A DNA stretch of 46,505 bases from Bacteroidota bacterium (GCA_018267575.1 JAFDYF010000045.1:1-46505); one strand, 5' to 3'; shown: positions 1 through 7,825, numbered from the stretch's first letter. Numbers and translations are program-made. The notes: generated from the sequence alone by a model not told the origin.

Positions 1-354
1 AGCTTTTATTCAAAATATTCTTTGTTCTTTTTTGCTTGCCCAAAAAAGAACCAAAAAATCCCGCCCTTCGGCGGGAAGAAAACGATATACAGCCTCCCGA
101 GATCCGCTTCGCTCATCGGGACAAGCTGTTTTCTGGGAAGAGCTTCGATTGAACTTTAGTACTACTGTTGTAAACAACAGTGGTTCCTTGATTGGTTCAA
201 AAGCGGCTTAAGCATTCTTCTTATAGCCGTTACTAATAGTTAAGCGCCTTCTAGACAAGCTAATTGAGCGCTGTCAATTTTTATTCCTTCCTGAACTTTT
301 TAGTGCTGATATTTGTAAAAGAGAATATAATCATCTTAACAAAAAACAATAACC
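1..354. repeat. Gene-free start of window with dispersed-repeat-like palindromes
   Basis: No convincing gene is present here. The first 160 bases look like a degenerate dispersed repeat: an A-rich stretch (about 35-58) is followed by a perfect 6-bp hairpin (CCCGCC/GGCGGG, 60-75, loop CTTC) and then by TCCCGA/TCGGGA arms at 95-100 and 116-121. A weaker, decayed relative seems to lie at about 26790-26900. Bases 160-354 hold nothing I can name apart from the presumed promoter and leader of the following peroxidase gene, where no exact -7 box is visible. Confidence 0.4.
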
Positions 355-870
355 ATGTTCCGTTTAGCAATTCTTTCGCTCCTGCTCGTAGGCTCTATGA
401 GCATTTATGATTTTAAAGTGCCCAGTTTGGATGGCAGTCATACCATCGATTTTTCAAAGTTTAAGGGCAAGAAAATATTGATTGTGAATACGGCATCCAA
501 ATGTGGGAACACACCACAATATGCCGACCTTCAAAAACTGTATGAAAAGTATAAGGACAAATTGGTAATCGTGGGTTTTCCGGCCAATAATTTTGGGCAA
601 CAAGAACCGGGCACCAACGGCGAAATACAGGAGTTTTGCAAGAAGAACTATGGCGTTACCTTCCCAATGGCTGAAAAAGTTTCGGTAAAAGGGGATGATA
701 TCTCTCCTTTGTTCAAATGGTTAGTTAGTGAAGCCAAGAAAAAAGGGATTGATGACCCCATCAAATGGAATTTCACCAAATTCCTGTTGGATGAAAAGGG
801 CAATCTAATCACGGTGATCAATAACCGTGTAAACCCCATGAGCGATGAAGTGACCAAGTACCTGAATTAA
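355..870 (+). CDS. Glutathione peroxidase family protein (probably thioredoxin-dependent, exported)
   Basis: Reduces hydrogen peroxide and organic hydroperoxides. The 171-residue protein has the family layout: peroxidatic Cys50 in NTASKCGNTPQY, the Gln83 motif FGQQEPG, and Trp138 in WNFTKF. Cys95 in EFCKKNYGVTFP sits where thioredoxin-dependent members keep the resolving cysteine, so thioredoxin is the likelier reductant (inference). Cysteine replaces selenocysteine. The first ~16 residues are hydrophobic and look like a signal peptide, so the enzyme probably works in the periplasm; many relatives instead start at the internal MSIYDF (Met15), which would give a cytosolic protein. It appears monocistronic, with a strong terminator hairpin following. 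Family assignment is firm; location is less so. Confidence 0.93.
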   Translation: MFRLAILSLLLVGSMSIYDFKVPSLDGSHTIDFSKFKGKKILIVNTASKCGNTPQYADLQKLYEKYKDKLVIVGFPANNFGQQEPGTNGEIQEFCKKNYGVTFPMAEKVSVKGDDISPLFKWLVSEAKKKGIDDPIKWNFTKFLLDEKGNLITVINNRVNPMSDEVTKYLN

Positions 871-905
871 TGAATCTCACTATTATTTAAAAATGAATAT
901 TGTTG

Positions 906-950
906 ATGGTGAAGGCCTTTACTTATAATAAAGGTCTTCACCATTCTCTT
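906..950 (+). terminator. Terminator after the glutathione peroxidase gene
   Basis: A 16-bp stem (906-921 with 929-944), one G.U pair in RNA, with a 7-base loop and a T-rich tail (TCTCTTTT). It lies 36 bases past the stop and 72 bases before holB. Confidence 0.75.
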
Positions 951-1003
951 TTAATAAAATAATCAAGTCTATTTTACGCTTCTCTTCTTTCCTATCCGTT
1001 TTC

Positions 1004-1011
1004 TATCTTTG
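1004..1011 (+). promoter_or_regulatory. -7 box of holB, four bases before the ATG
   Basis: TATCTTTG fits the Bacteroidota -7 consensus TAnnTTTG exactly and is followed by TCCC and then the ATG at 1016. With a normal spacing, transcription would start on or next to the start codon, giving a leaderless mRNA. No clear -33 TTG is visible. Confidence 0.55.
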
Positions 1012-1015
1012 TCCC

Positions 1016-2227
1016 ATGCCTTTTAAGAACGTCATTGCACAAGCAGAGGTGAAACAGCACTTGGTTGATCTGGTACAGCATAATAGGCTTAGTCACGCAT
1101 TATTATTTTTGGGCCCCGAAGGTAGTGGTGCATTGCCGCTGGCTTTGGCATTTGCACAATATATTGTTTGTGAAAAAGTCACAAAAAAATCGAATACACA
1201 AACTACTGCCCATTCTTTATTTGCTGCAGAAGACACAAGCCCAACCCCCGAGCTTGCCCCAACGGATGCTTGTGGCATCTGCCCATCCTGCATCAAAGCA
1301 AAACAATTTATACATCCGGATATCCATTATTCTTATCCAGTCATACCCAAAAAATCTGGGGATAAACCCATTGCCACTGATTATCTCCCAGAGTGGAGGG
1401 AATTCATATCCCAATACCCTTATGGCAATGCCTTTGACTGGTTACAGTTTATCGGTGCAGAGAACAAACAAGGCAATATCACCGCCAATGAGTGTAATGA
1501 CATTATCCGAAAACTGAGCCTAAAAAGTTTTGAGAGTGGTTACAAAATACTGGTGATGTGGATGCCAGAATATTTGGGCAATGAGGGGAACAAACTATTA
1601 AAGCTGATTGAGGAACCTCCAGATAATACCTTATTTATATTGGTTGCCGAAAATGAATCTTCCATATTGCAAACCATTCTTTCAAGGACACAACTGGTTA
1701 AAATTCCCATGCTGGAATTAGAAGCCATTGAAACCGCCTTGATAGAAAATGCAAAATTAAGCCCCGAAAAAGCAAGACAGATTGCCTCCATCAGTGAAGG
1801 AAACTATAGGGAAGCTTTACAACTGAATAGACATGCAGAAGATGATTGGCAAGGGTTATTAAGGGACTGGCTAAATGCCATCCTAAAAAATGGTCCTGCC
1901 GCCCAAGTAAAATGGATTGACGACGTTAGTAAATTGGGCAGGGAGCGACAAAAGCAATTTTTAAGATATTTCAACCATTTGCTGGAGCAGGCGGTGCGGA
2001 TGCGGATAATGGAAGAACAACTAGCACATATACCCGATAATGAAAAGGATTTTGCCATCCGCCTGAACAAAATTGCTGACATTTCTCAGCAACAGGCCAT
2101 TATAGTAGAACTGGACAAAGCGACCTACTATATAGAACGGAATGCACATGCCAAGATGCTTTTCCATGCGCTCACCATCAAACTATACCATATTATTGCG
2201 CATAAATCATTGGCGGTGGTGAACTAG
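1016..2227 (+). CDS. holB: DNA polymerase III subunit delta' (clamp loader)
   Basis: Part of the clamp loader that opens the beta ring and places it on primed DNA. The 403-residue protein shows the AAA+ layout: a P-loop-like GPEGSG at 33-38 where the usual lysine is Ala39, a zinc module (Cys52 with Cys86, Cys89 and Cys92 in CGICPSC), a LIEEPP motif and an SRTQ sensor-1 motif near residue 225, and a helical C-terminal collar domain. The lost P-loop lysine fits delta', which does not hydrolyse ATP. A long insert between Cys52 and Cys86 and another after the zinc module (SYPVIPKK region) are typical of the Bacteroidota form. The start is supported by the -7 box four bases upstream. In many Bacteroidota this gene is close to ricT, which here follows 2.3 kb later. 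Confidence 0.92.
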   Translation: MPFKNVIAQAEVKQHLVDLVQHNRLSHALLFLGPEGSGALPLALAFAQYIVCEKVTKKSNTQTTAHSLFAAEDTSPTPELAPTDACGICPSCIKAKQFIHPDIHYSYPVIPKKSGDKPIATDYLPEWREFISQYPYGNAFDWLQFIGAENKQGNITANECNDIIRKLSLKSFESGYKILVMWMPEYLGNEGNKLLKLIEEPPDNTLFILVAENESSILQTILSRTQLVKIPMLELEAIETALIENAKLSPEKARQIASISEGNYREALQLNRHAEDDWQGLLRDWLNAILKNGPAAQVKWIDDVSKLGRERQKQFLRYFNHLLEQAVRMRIMEEQLAHIPDNEKDFAIRLNKIADISQQQAIIVELDKATYYIERNAHAKMLFHALTIKLYHIIAHKSLAVVN

Positions 2228-2264
2228 GTATTAATGGAAGTCTGAACTGGGATTTATTGGATTG

Positions 2265-2302
2265 ATGGGATTATAAGGATACTCTATAATCCCATTTTTA
2301 TT
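2265..2302 (+). terminator. Terminator after holB
   Basis: A perfect 11-bp stem (ATGGGATTATA at 2265-2275 with its complement at 2285-2295), a 9-base loop and the tail TTTTTATT. A textbook intrinsic terminator 38 bases after the stop. Confidence 0.85.
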
Positions 2303-2367
2303 AAGCGAGCATTTAATCGCTACTCGACATCCTTGCGACGCTCCGTTCATCGGTGGTACTGGTTTCC

Positions 2368-2434
2368 GCAGACCTCACTGGTCTGCAAAAGTTTTCATTG
2401 TTTTATCTTGCAGTTAAAGACCTGTGAGGTCTTT
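2368..2434. repeat. Pair of short perfect hairpins (dispersed-repeat-like)
   Basis: Two related hairpins lie between holB and the amidotransferase: GCAGACC/GGTCTGC (2368-2374 with 2380-2386) and AAAGACCT/AGGTCTTT (2416-2423 with 2427-2434, 3-base loop). Both are built round GACC/GGTC. They follow the terminator and lack T-tails, so they look like small repeat units, not terminators. Confidence 0.5.
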
Positions 2435-2490
2435 GAGCTACTTTGGAAAATGTTTAGAATTGCTGCTAATGATTTGGAAAACCTAACCAT

Positions 2491-2498
2491 TAACTTTG
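2491..2498 (+). promoter_or_regulatory. -7 box of the amidotransferase gene, four bases before the ATG
   Basis: TAACTTTG matches TAnnTTTG and is followed by TCCC and the ATG at 2503, the same arrangement as at holB. It predicts a leaderless transcript. Confidence 0.55.
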
Positions 2499-2502
2499 TC
2501 CC

Positions 2503-3210
2503 ATGATGCGTTTTCACTGTTTACAACATGTTCCTTTTGAGTCGCCGGGCAATATCGAAGCTTGGATAAAACAAAGAGGCCACTCCTTAACATTTACTCA
2601 TTTATATAATAAAGCCACATTCCCTTCTTTGAATGATTTCGATGCCCTCATCATTATGGGCGGGCCCATGAGCATACATGATGAAAAAGAATTTGATTGG
2701 CTGAAAAAGGAAAAAAAATTTATTGCAAACGCAATACAGGCACAGAAAAAAATATTGGGTATCTGCCTCGGTGCGCAATTAATTGCGGATGTCTTGGGCG
2801 CCCGGGTTTATCAAAATAAGGAAAAGGAAATTGGCTTTATGCCCATCCGTTTTACCGAAAAAGCTTTGGATAATCCTTTTTTTCAAGGATTTCATTTGGA
2901 GGAAACCGTTTTCCATTGGCATGGCGAAACCTTTGAACTTCCCAAGGATGCCGTTCATTTAGCGTATACCCATGCCTGTGCAAATCAGGCTTATTTGATA
3001 AATAATCAAATTATTGGGCTTCAGTTCCATTTGGAAATTACCCCTGAGCTGCTTAAGGAGATGGTGAAAGAAGGAAGACATGAGTTGGTACATGCTCCGT
3101 TCATACAATCGGAAGAAAAGAATTTGACTGGGCAAAATTTTATTCCAAGAGATAAGGATATATTGTTTGGATTGATGGATCGGTTTTTCCTTGAAACACA
3201 AATCCATTAA
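2503..3210 (+). CDS. Class I glutamine amidotransferase (GMP-synthase-type GATase domain)
   Basis: A free-standing triad amidotransferase of 235 residues, resembling the glutaminase half of GMP synthase. The nucleophile Cys88 is in the elbow GICLGAQ, and the His176/Glu178 pair is in LQFHLEIT. An oxyanion-type IMGGPMS motif lies at 51-57, and HWHGETF at 138-144 is typical of this subgroup. No synthetase domain is fused to it or encoded nearby, so the ammonia acceptor is unknown; related stand-alone proteins include gamma-glutamyl peptide hydrolases. The tandem Met-Met start leaves a choice of 2503 or 2506; 2503 fits the -7 box spacing. Confidence 0.85.
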   Translation: MMRFHCLQHVPFESPGNIEAWIKQRGHSLTFTHLYNKATFPSLNDFDALIIMGGPMSIHDEKEFDWLKKEKKFIANAIQAQKKILGICLGAQLIADVLGARVYQNKEKEIGFMPIRFTEKALDNPFFQGFHLEETVFHWHGETFELPKDAVHLAYTHACANQAYLINNQIIGLQFHLEITPELLKEMVKEGRHELVHAPFIQSEEKNLTGQNFIPRDKDILFGLMDRFFLETQIH

Positions 3211-3373
3211 AGAATATAAGGGAGTTTTGTAGCTAAGTTTTCGCTCCATTCTTCATAGGGGAAATCAAGATTATAATATTAAATGATTGAGTGAAACGCC
3301 ATTCATAGCAATTCAGATTTCAAAACTGGGAGGGATGGAAAAAGAAATTTGAATGAAAGACAGGAACCGCAAC

Positions 3374-3569
3374 AAAAATCAATCAAGCTGGCATATTAAA
3401 AGCCCGAAGGGCTTCAATATCGCTAGCCCGCGGTGAAACCGTGGGCTAAGGATATTGCGATGGTTCAACCCCGTTGGGGTTGAATACATAATCGTCGAAT
3501 ACCCTCGGATTTCATCCATGGCTATTTATATTGTAGCCCTTCGGGCTTTAACCGCTCCAATATTTTGAA
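3374..3569. repeat. Compound five-hairpin repeat, copy 1 (partly decayed)
   Basis: Shares its whole length and order with the copy at 3684-3878. The unit has terminal GCCC/GGGC mini-hairpins (3402-3412 and 3535-3547) that are also inverted with respect to each other, a TAGCCC/GGGCTA hairpin, a perfect TTCAACCCC/GGGGTTGAA hairpin with loop GTT (3464-3484), and a fourth stem that carries mismatches here (ATACCCTCGGAT against ATCCATGGCTAT). Such multi-hairpin elements are common between genes in environmental Bacteroidota. Confidence 0.8.
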
Positions 3570-3683
3570 GCAGAAAAGACATGAAACATCCAATTTAGAA
3601 ATCGAACAAAAGGAAGCTAATCTCGGATGACAAAGCAAAGGCTATGAAGAAAATATGCGAGTGACAGCGATGCACCCCGCTGC

Positions 3684-3878
3684 AAAATCAACCAAGCTGG
3701 CATATCAAAAGCCCGAAGGGCCCCAATATCATTAGCCCACGGTTTCGCCGTGGGGTAATGATCGTGTGATGGTTCAACCCCGTTGGGGTTGAATACATAA
3801 TCGTCGAATAGCCACGGATTTCATCCGTGGCTATTTATATTATAGCCCTTCGGGCTAAATCAGCCCCAAAAATTTTGA
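3684..3878. repeat. Compound five-hairpin repeat, copy 2 (intact)
   Basis: Five hairpins in a row: 3711-3721 (GCCC/GGGC, loop GAA); 3728-3762 (15-bp stem with one mismatch, loop TTTCG); 3773-3793 (perfect 9-bp stem, loop GTT); 3808-3834 (perfect 12-bp stem, loop TTC); 3844-3856 (AGCCC/GGGCT, loop TTC). The outer two are inverted copies of one another, so the whole element has terminal inverted repeats. It encodes no protein. It resembles REP/BIME-type palindromic elements. Confidence 0.85.
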
Positions 3879-3986
3879 TTAATAAAAATTCAGGTCATAA
3901 TTTAAAGTCGCTAACCAATCCAAGGTAAGCATGGCAAAGTGGAGTTCATAGCAAAAGAAACCCTATTTTCATAAAAACGGTCATTT

Positions 3987-4232
3987 ATGCCTCTTTCAAC
4001 CATTATCGGCTCGGTAGGTGTCATCCTTCTTTTGCTGGCTTTTTTCCTGAACCTGTTCAAGTTCATGTCGCAGGATAACAAGACCTATATTTTACTCAAT
4101 ATTGTTGGGGCAGGGCTTTCCTGTTATGCCTCCTACCTTATCCATTATATGCCCTTTGTGATACTGGAAGCCACTTGGTGTCTAGTGGCGGTTTTCGCAT
4201 TTGTTAAAAAAATTGGCGGTTTTCTTAAATAG
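3987..4232 (+). CDS. Small three-helix membrane protein, CBU_0592-like
   Basis: An 81-residue protein with three hydrophobic segments (about 4-25, 34-52 and 54-74). The pattern GSVGVILLLLAFFLN...LLNIVGAGLSCYASY...ILEATWCLVAVFAF fits the small CBU_0592-type membrane domain found as a free-standing protein in many bacteria. Its function is unknown. It lies between the repeat-filled gap and the gap before ricT and has no evident operon partner. The short positively charged C-terminus (KKIGGFLK) suggests that end is cytoplasmic. Confidence 0.75.
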   Translation: MPLSTIIGSVGVILLLLAFFLNLFKFMSQDNKTYILLNIVGAGLSCYASYLIHYMPFVILEATWCLVAVFAFVKKIGGFLK

Positions 4233-4572
4233 TCGTTAAAATGCCCCTTAACTAGTATATTTGTTGATGGTCTCAAATGAGGTCTGTGAAAAGAAGTGAG
4301 ATAGGGACTGGCGGTTGTGGAGGGCGTGCGGAGCGGGATTCATGCATTTAGCGAATCAATTTGCAGGAACATATTCCAAATAGCGGCAGGTACAAATAGG
4401 TGGAGAACCTTTAAAGCTGGAAGACCAGCAACAGGAAAGCCTAACCGAAATTCAACCTTTGCCGAACTATATTCCCCCGCACAAGAGTGCGACGCAACAG
4501 AAGTATAATTAAATATTCTCCCGCTGGTCCAAAAAACCTTCTTTTCCTATTCGTTTCACCTTAATTTTTTTA
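4233..4572. other. 340-base gap before ricT, with a motif shared with the enolase leader
   Basis: No credible gene: a 63-codon ORF at 4317-4508 has no recognisable features and ends in repeat sequence. A small hairpin GCTGG/CCAGC with loop AAGA occurs near 4418-4431. The 18-mer ACAAGAGTGCGACGCAAC at 4481-4498 occurs again, perfectly, at 43498-43515 before eno. The two copies end 74 and 70 bases before their start codons. The G-rich part around 4305-4340 might belong to a structured RNA, but I could not match it to any known class. Confidence 0.45.
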
Positions 4573-5796
4573 TTGGATATGGGATGTAGCAATTGTGGAA
4601 CTGCCGATGGCAAACCTGCTGGCTGTAAGAGCAATGGTGGCTGTAAGAGCAATGGTGGCTGTAGCTCGGGCGGTTGCAACCGTATGAACGTGTACGACTG
4701 GCTGGCCAACCTGCCAATGACGGACAATGATTGCCGGATAGTTGAAATCAGTTTTAATAATGGCAGTCGAAAGGATTTTTATAGAAATACGACCACCCAT
4801 GTTTTTGACAAGGGCGATATGGTAAGCATTGAAGGGGTTAGTGGTTTTGATGTGGGCTCGATATCCTTGACCGGCGAGGCGGTGCGGCTACAGATGAAGA
4901 AAAAGGGGTTCGATGAAAAGAACCCGGAAATAAAAAAGATTTTACGAAGGGCCACAGACCGAGACCTGGAACTGTTGGCGCAGAACAAAAAAAGGGAAAG
5001 GGATGTGCTGGTGAGGTCCAGGGCCATTGCCAAACAATTGAACCTTGACCTGAAAATGAGCGAAGTGGAAATACAGGCCGATGGTCGTAAAGCCACATTT
5101 TTTTATATTGCCGATGACCGCGTGGATTTTCGTGAACTGATCAAAATATATGCCGGTGAGTTTAGGGTAAAAGTGGAAATGAAACAGATCGGTGCCAGAC
5201 AGGAAGCTTCCAAAGTGGGTGGAGTGGGAAGTTGTGGCCGCGAGCTTTGTTGCAGCACTTGGCTTACCGACTTCAAATCGGTAAACACCACAGCAGCACG
5301 CTACCAAAACCTGTCCATCAACCAAACCAAATTGAGTGGCCAATGCGGTCGTTTGAAATGCTGCCTCAACTATGAACTGGATACCTATCTGGATGCCTTA
5401 CAAAATTTTCCAGATAATGCGGATACCCTGCAGGTAGCCAAGGGTAACGCATTGTTAATCAAAAAAGATATTTTCAAAAATTTGATGTGGTATGTGTTGC
5501 CGGATAGCAACAAACAATACCCGATTACGATTGAGCGGGCAAGAAAAATCAGGCAACTGAACATGCAGGGCACGATACCTGATGGTTTGGAACCGGTGGA
5601 AGTAAGCACGGGCAAACCAAAAGAATCCGATAGTGGCTTTGTGGACCTGGTAGGGCAAATCAGTCTGAAATCATTGGAAAAATCAGACCGAAAAAAGCGG
5701 CAAAATATCCCGCCACCAAAAAGAAGACCAACCCCTCCATCACCCCCTAATCAAGGGCCCCCTCCGCCACAACGCCAGCGGAATAGGAGGAGATAG
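4573..5796 (+). CDS. ricT: RicT/PSP1-domain protein
   Basis: Homologue of B. subtilis YaaT/RicT, which with RicA and RicF forms an iron-sulfur complex that steers RNase Y. The PSP1 C-terminal signature is clear: GVGSCGRELCCS (Cys219, 224, 225) and SGQCGRLKCCLNYE (Cys256, 261, 262). The protein is long (407 residues) because of two extra ends: a Cys/Gly/Ser-rich N-terminus (Cys3, 6, 16, 22, 28, 33) containing a recent duplication, and a basic proline-rich tail from about residue 375. No ricA or ricF homologue is in the window, so its partners here are unknown. In many Bacteroidota gldH follows this gene; here an alpha/beta hydrolase does. Domain assignment is firm, cellular role is not. Confidence 0.9.
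   Translation: MDMGCSNCGTADGKPAGCKSNGGCKSNGGCSSGGCNRMNVYDWLANLPMTDNDCRIVEISFNNGSRKDFYRNTTTHVFDKGDMVSIEGVSGFDVGSISLTGEAVRLQMKKKGFDEKNPEIKKILRRATDRDLELLAQNKKRERDVLVRSRAIAKQLNLDLKMSEVEIQADGRKATFFYIADDRVDFRELIKIYAGEFRVKVEMKQIGARQEASKVGGVGSCGRELCCSTWLTDFKSVNTTAARYQNLSINQTKLSGQCGRLKCCLNYELDTYLDALQNFPDNADTLQVAKGNALLIKKDIFKNLMWYVLPDSNKQYPITIERARKIRQLNMQGTIPDGLEPVEVSTGKPKESDSGFVDLVGQISLKSLEKSDRKKRQNIPPPKRRPTPPSPPNQGPPPPQRQRNRRR
4621..4656 (+). repeat. Perfect 18-bp tandem duplication inside ricT
   Basis: GGCTGTAAGAGCAATGGT occurs twice in a row in frame, giving GCKSNG twice in the cysteine-rich N-terminus of RicT. The identity at DNA level points to a recent slippage event, so the number of copies may vary between strains. 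Confidence 0.85.
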
Positions 5797-5803
5797 GGGG
5801 AAA

Positions 5804-5841
5804 GGAATTGGGAATTGGGAATTAGGAAATAGTAATTAGTT
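5804..5841. repeat. GGAATTGGGAATTAGGAA-type simple repeat after ricT
   Basis: Short direct repeats of GGAATTG and GGAATTA begin eight bases after the ricT stop. A very similar stretch begins four bases after the gldA stop (43415-43437). This is a dispersed repeat of stop-codon-proximal regions; no function is evident. Confidence 0.6.
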
Positions 5842-5911
5842 GATGAGTTTTGGCTATTGACTCCCTAATCTCGACTTATTAAAGGCAGCTAAAAATCTTT
5901 CGTTAAGTTTT

Positions 5912-5950
5912 ACAAACCATCTTTCTATTTGAAGATGGTTTGTTAGTTTT
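5912..5950 (+). terminator. Terminator-like hairpin after ricT
   Basis: A perfect 12-bp stem (ACAAACCATCTT at 5912-5923 with its complement at 5932-5943), an 8-base loop and the tail TAGTTTT. It sits 116 bases after the ricT stop and only 22 bases before the next start, so the tail may also contribute to the downstream promoter (TAGTTTTA, one mismatch to the -7 consensus, 5944-5951). Confidence 0.65.
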
Positions 5951-5965
5951 AACAAGGTTCCACTC

Positions 5966-6820
5966 ATGAAAAAAATAATTATGAAAATGTTTTGGGCAAC
6001 GGGGATCATACTCTTGCTGTGGTTGGTGCTTGCACAAAGTTGCATGACCATGCGACAGCCAGACGCGGAAGCAAAGAAAAAATTCAAGGAAGCTGGCGTA
6101 GAACTTACTACCGCCAGCATTTTGGTGGATGGCCACCACCTCCATTATGCCCAAACGGGGAGTGACAGTTTGCCCACTTTATTCTTTGTGCATGGAACAC
6201 CGGGTTCGTGGGATGCTTTTGCCAATTATTTAAAAGACAAAGATCTGCTGGAGAAATTTAGAATGGTTTCTATCGATCGGCCGGGTTTTGGATATAGCGA
6301 TTTTGGCAAACCCGAACATTTAGCCGAGCAATCGAAAATTATTAGTCCCTTGTTCACGTTGCTGGACAACCGAAAACCCATGTATATTGTAGGCCACTCA
6401 CTGGGTGGCCCCATGGTCGTGAAATTGGTTGCCGACAACCCAAAAACATTTTCGGGGATGGTAATCATTTCTGGATCTATTGATCCGGCTGAGGAAAAAC
6501 CCGAAAAATGGAGACCCATTTTATATAAGACACCGCTCACTTATTTTGTGCCCGGCGCTCTGCGGCCTTCCAACGAAGAGCTTTGGTATTTGAAAAAAGA
6601 CTTGGTTGACCTGAAAAAAGATTTCCCAAAAATTACTTGCCCAACTTATTTTATACATGGTGCTGCTGATACTTGGGTGCCACCTGCCAATGTGGAATAT
6701 GGAAAAAAATTATTGGTTCATTCCAGTCATATAGAAGAATTGTTAATACCTGGCGCCAACCACTTTATTCCCTGGACCAAATTCAACCAAATCAAGCAAG
6801 TTTTGTTAAAATTATATTGA
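5966..6820 (+). CDS. Alpha/beta hydrolase, probable membrane-anchored or lipoprotein form
   Basis: A 284-residue hydrolase of unknown substrate. The catalytic triad is visible: Ser145 in GHSLGG, Asp235 in HGAADTWVPP and His266 in GANHFIPW; HGTPGSW at 76-82 is the oxyanion loop. The N-terminus has a hydrophobic stretch (9-24) ending in LAQSC, so Cys26 could be lipidated, though the lipobox is not ideal; otherwise it is an uncleaved anchor. Either way the catalytic domain should face the periplasm. It follows the ricT terminator and is probably transcribed alone. The closest broad class is esterase/epoxide-hydrolase-like; substrate cannot be predicted. Confidence 0.85.
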   Translation: MKKIIMKMFWATGIILLLWLVLAQSCMTMRQPDAEAKKKFKEAGVELTTASILVDGHHLHYAQTGSDSLPTLFFVHGTPGSWDAFANYLKDKDLLEKFRMVSIDRPGFGYSDFGKPEHLAEQSKIISPLFTLLDNRKPMYIVGHSLGGPMVVKLVADNPKTFSGMVIISGSIDPAEEKPEKWRPILYKTPLTYFVPGALRPSNEELWYLKKDLVDLKKDFPKITCPTYFIHGAADTWVPPANVEYGKKLLVHSSHIEELLIPGANHFIPWTKFNQIKQVLLKLY

Positions 6821-6892
6821 GAACCTTTAATAATGGTTCAATTATGAAATCTTGGGTTATTTTGTAACTTGCAAAACCAAAAATTTACAATT

Positions 6893-7648
6893 ATGGCATT
6901 ATTTAAATCTAGCAACCCCGCATTGAATGAAAAAATCTTTCAGAACCCCATCGATATTTCCGGTGGCGAGGTGATGACAGAACGTGGGACATTGAATAAA
7001 TTCTTCTTTTTATCGCTAATGATATTGGCATCTGCCTCTTTTACCTGGAGCTCTTATGGGCAGGGCAAGAATGTGATGCCTTGGATGATTGGGGGAGCAA
7101 TCGGGGGGTTTATTGTGGCCATCGTTATTACATTCAAAAAAGAATGGGCCGCTTTTTTATCGCCCCTATATGCACTCTTGGAAGGTGTATTTCTGGGAGG
7201 GATTTCGGTGATCATCAATGAAAGCTTTGCCCAAAAATATCCGGGCATTGTTACCCAAGCAGTATTGCTGACTTTCGGCACCGTGTTTGCGATGTATTTC
7301 CTTTATCGCTTCCGCATCATCAAAGCAACTGAAAAGTTCAAGTCTGTTATCATTACTGCAACGATGGGTATTGCCATTTTTTATTTGCTTACAATGGTAT
7401 TGGGCTTTTTTCATGTAAATATCCCTTTCGTGTATTCAAGTTCTGCATTGGGCATTGGTTTTTCTTTGGTAGTGGTGGCGATTGCCGCACTGAACCTCAT
7501 ACTCGATTTCGATATGATTGAGCAAGGTACTACTATGGGCGCCCCAAAATATATGGAATGGTATTGCGCATTTGGATTGATGGTGACCATCGTATGGCTA
7601 TACATCGAAATTTTGAGATTGTTGTCGAAGTTGGCTGATAGGAGGTAA
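6893..7648 (+). CDS. Bax inhibitor-1/YccA family membrane protein
   Basis: A 251-residue integral membrane protein with about seven hydrophobic helices, the UPF0005/BI-1 fold. The family includes pH-sensitive calcium-leak channels (BsYetJ), but the physiological role in Bacteroidota is unknown. The characteristic ILDFDMIEQG segment carries the conserved acidic residues of the last helices. The start ATG at 6893 (MALFKSSNPALNEK) is chosen because that opening is usual in Bacteroidota homologues; an in-frame TTG at 6869 would add only eight residues. A terminator follows closely. Confidence 0.9.
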   Translation: MALFKSSNPALNEKIFQNPIDISGGEVMTERGTLNKFFFLSLMILASASFTWSSYGQGKNVMPWMIGGAIGGFIVAIVITFKKEWAAFLSPLYALLEGVFLGGISVIINESFAQKYPGIVTQAVLLTFGTVFAMYFLYRFRIIKATEKFKSVIITATMGIAIFYLLTMVLGFFHVNIPFVYSSSALGIGFSLVVVAIAALNLILDFDMIEQGTTMGAPKYMEWYCAFGLMVTIVWLYIEILRLLSKLADRR

Positions 7649-7672
7649 TTATTTTTAAAATTGATTGATATG

Positions 7673-7703
7673 AATCCCGGGCGAGGCTCGGGATTTTTAA
7701 TTT
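7673..7703 (+). terminator. Terminator after the BI-1 gene
   Basis: ATCCCGGGC (7673-7681) pairs with GCTCGGGAT (7685-7693), nine pairs with one G.U, loop GAG, followed by TTTTTAATTTTT. A strong intrinsic terminator. Confidence 0.85.
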
Positions 7704-7708
7704 TTGAT

Positions 7709-7825
7709 AGCCACTGATTCACTGATTTTTTCCTGATCATTTCTCCAATCAGTGGCGGGAAAAAATTAGCCACTGATGCACTGATTTTTACTATCCATCA
7801 ATCCCCTAATCAGTGAATCAGTGGC
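7709..7825. repeat. AATCAGTGGC-family inverted repeats, locus 1
   Basis: Two inverted pairs in a row between convergent genes: GCCACTGATT (7709-7718) with AATCAGTGGC (7746-7755), and an 18-base arm (7768-7785) with AATCAGTGAATCAGTGGC (7808-7825). The same units occur at 38329-38499 and 42347-42428. They may serve as a bidirectional terminator for the efflux operon but lack clean T-tails. Confidence 0.75.

Larger units (their letters stand above)
3211..3986. other. Gene-free 776-base stretch dominated by two compound hairpin repeats
   Basis: No ORF with coding character is seen. The stretch holds two copies of a multi-hairpin repeat (3374-3569 and 3684-3878). The 114 bases between them and the roughly 160 bases before the first copy show nothing recognisable. 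The last ~100 bases would carry the promoter of the small membrane protein at 3987, but no exact -7 box is visible. Confidence 0.6.

Noticed and set aside
3374..3878. The repeat pair as a CRISPR array
   Set aside because: Only two long copies exist, each internally palindromic in several places, with no short direct repeats, regular spacers or cas genes.
4281..4500. A possible RNase P, 4.5S or other structured RNA in the G-rich gap before ricT
   Set aside because: The key conserved segments of RNase P RNA, tmRNA and SRP RNA are not present; only a single small hairpin is clear. A covariance-model search would settle it.
4317..4508. A 63-codon ORF before ricT
   Set aside because: Its end is the repeated 18-mer ACAAGAGTGCGACGCAAC, it has no signal or domain, and no -7 box precedes it. 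More likely leader or repeat DNA.
6869..6892. TTG start for the BI-1 protein adding eight residues
   Set aside because: The ATG at 6893 gives the N-terminus usual in the family; the TTG extension has no support.
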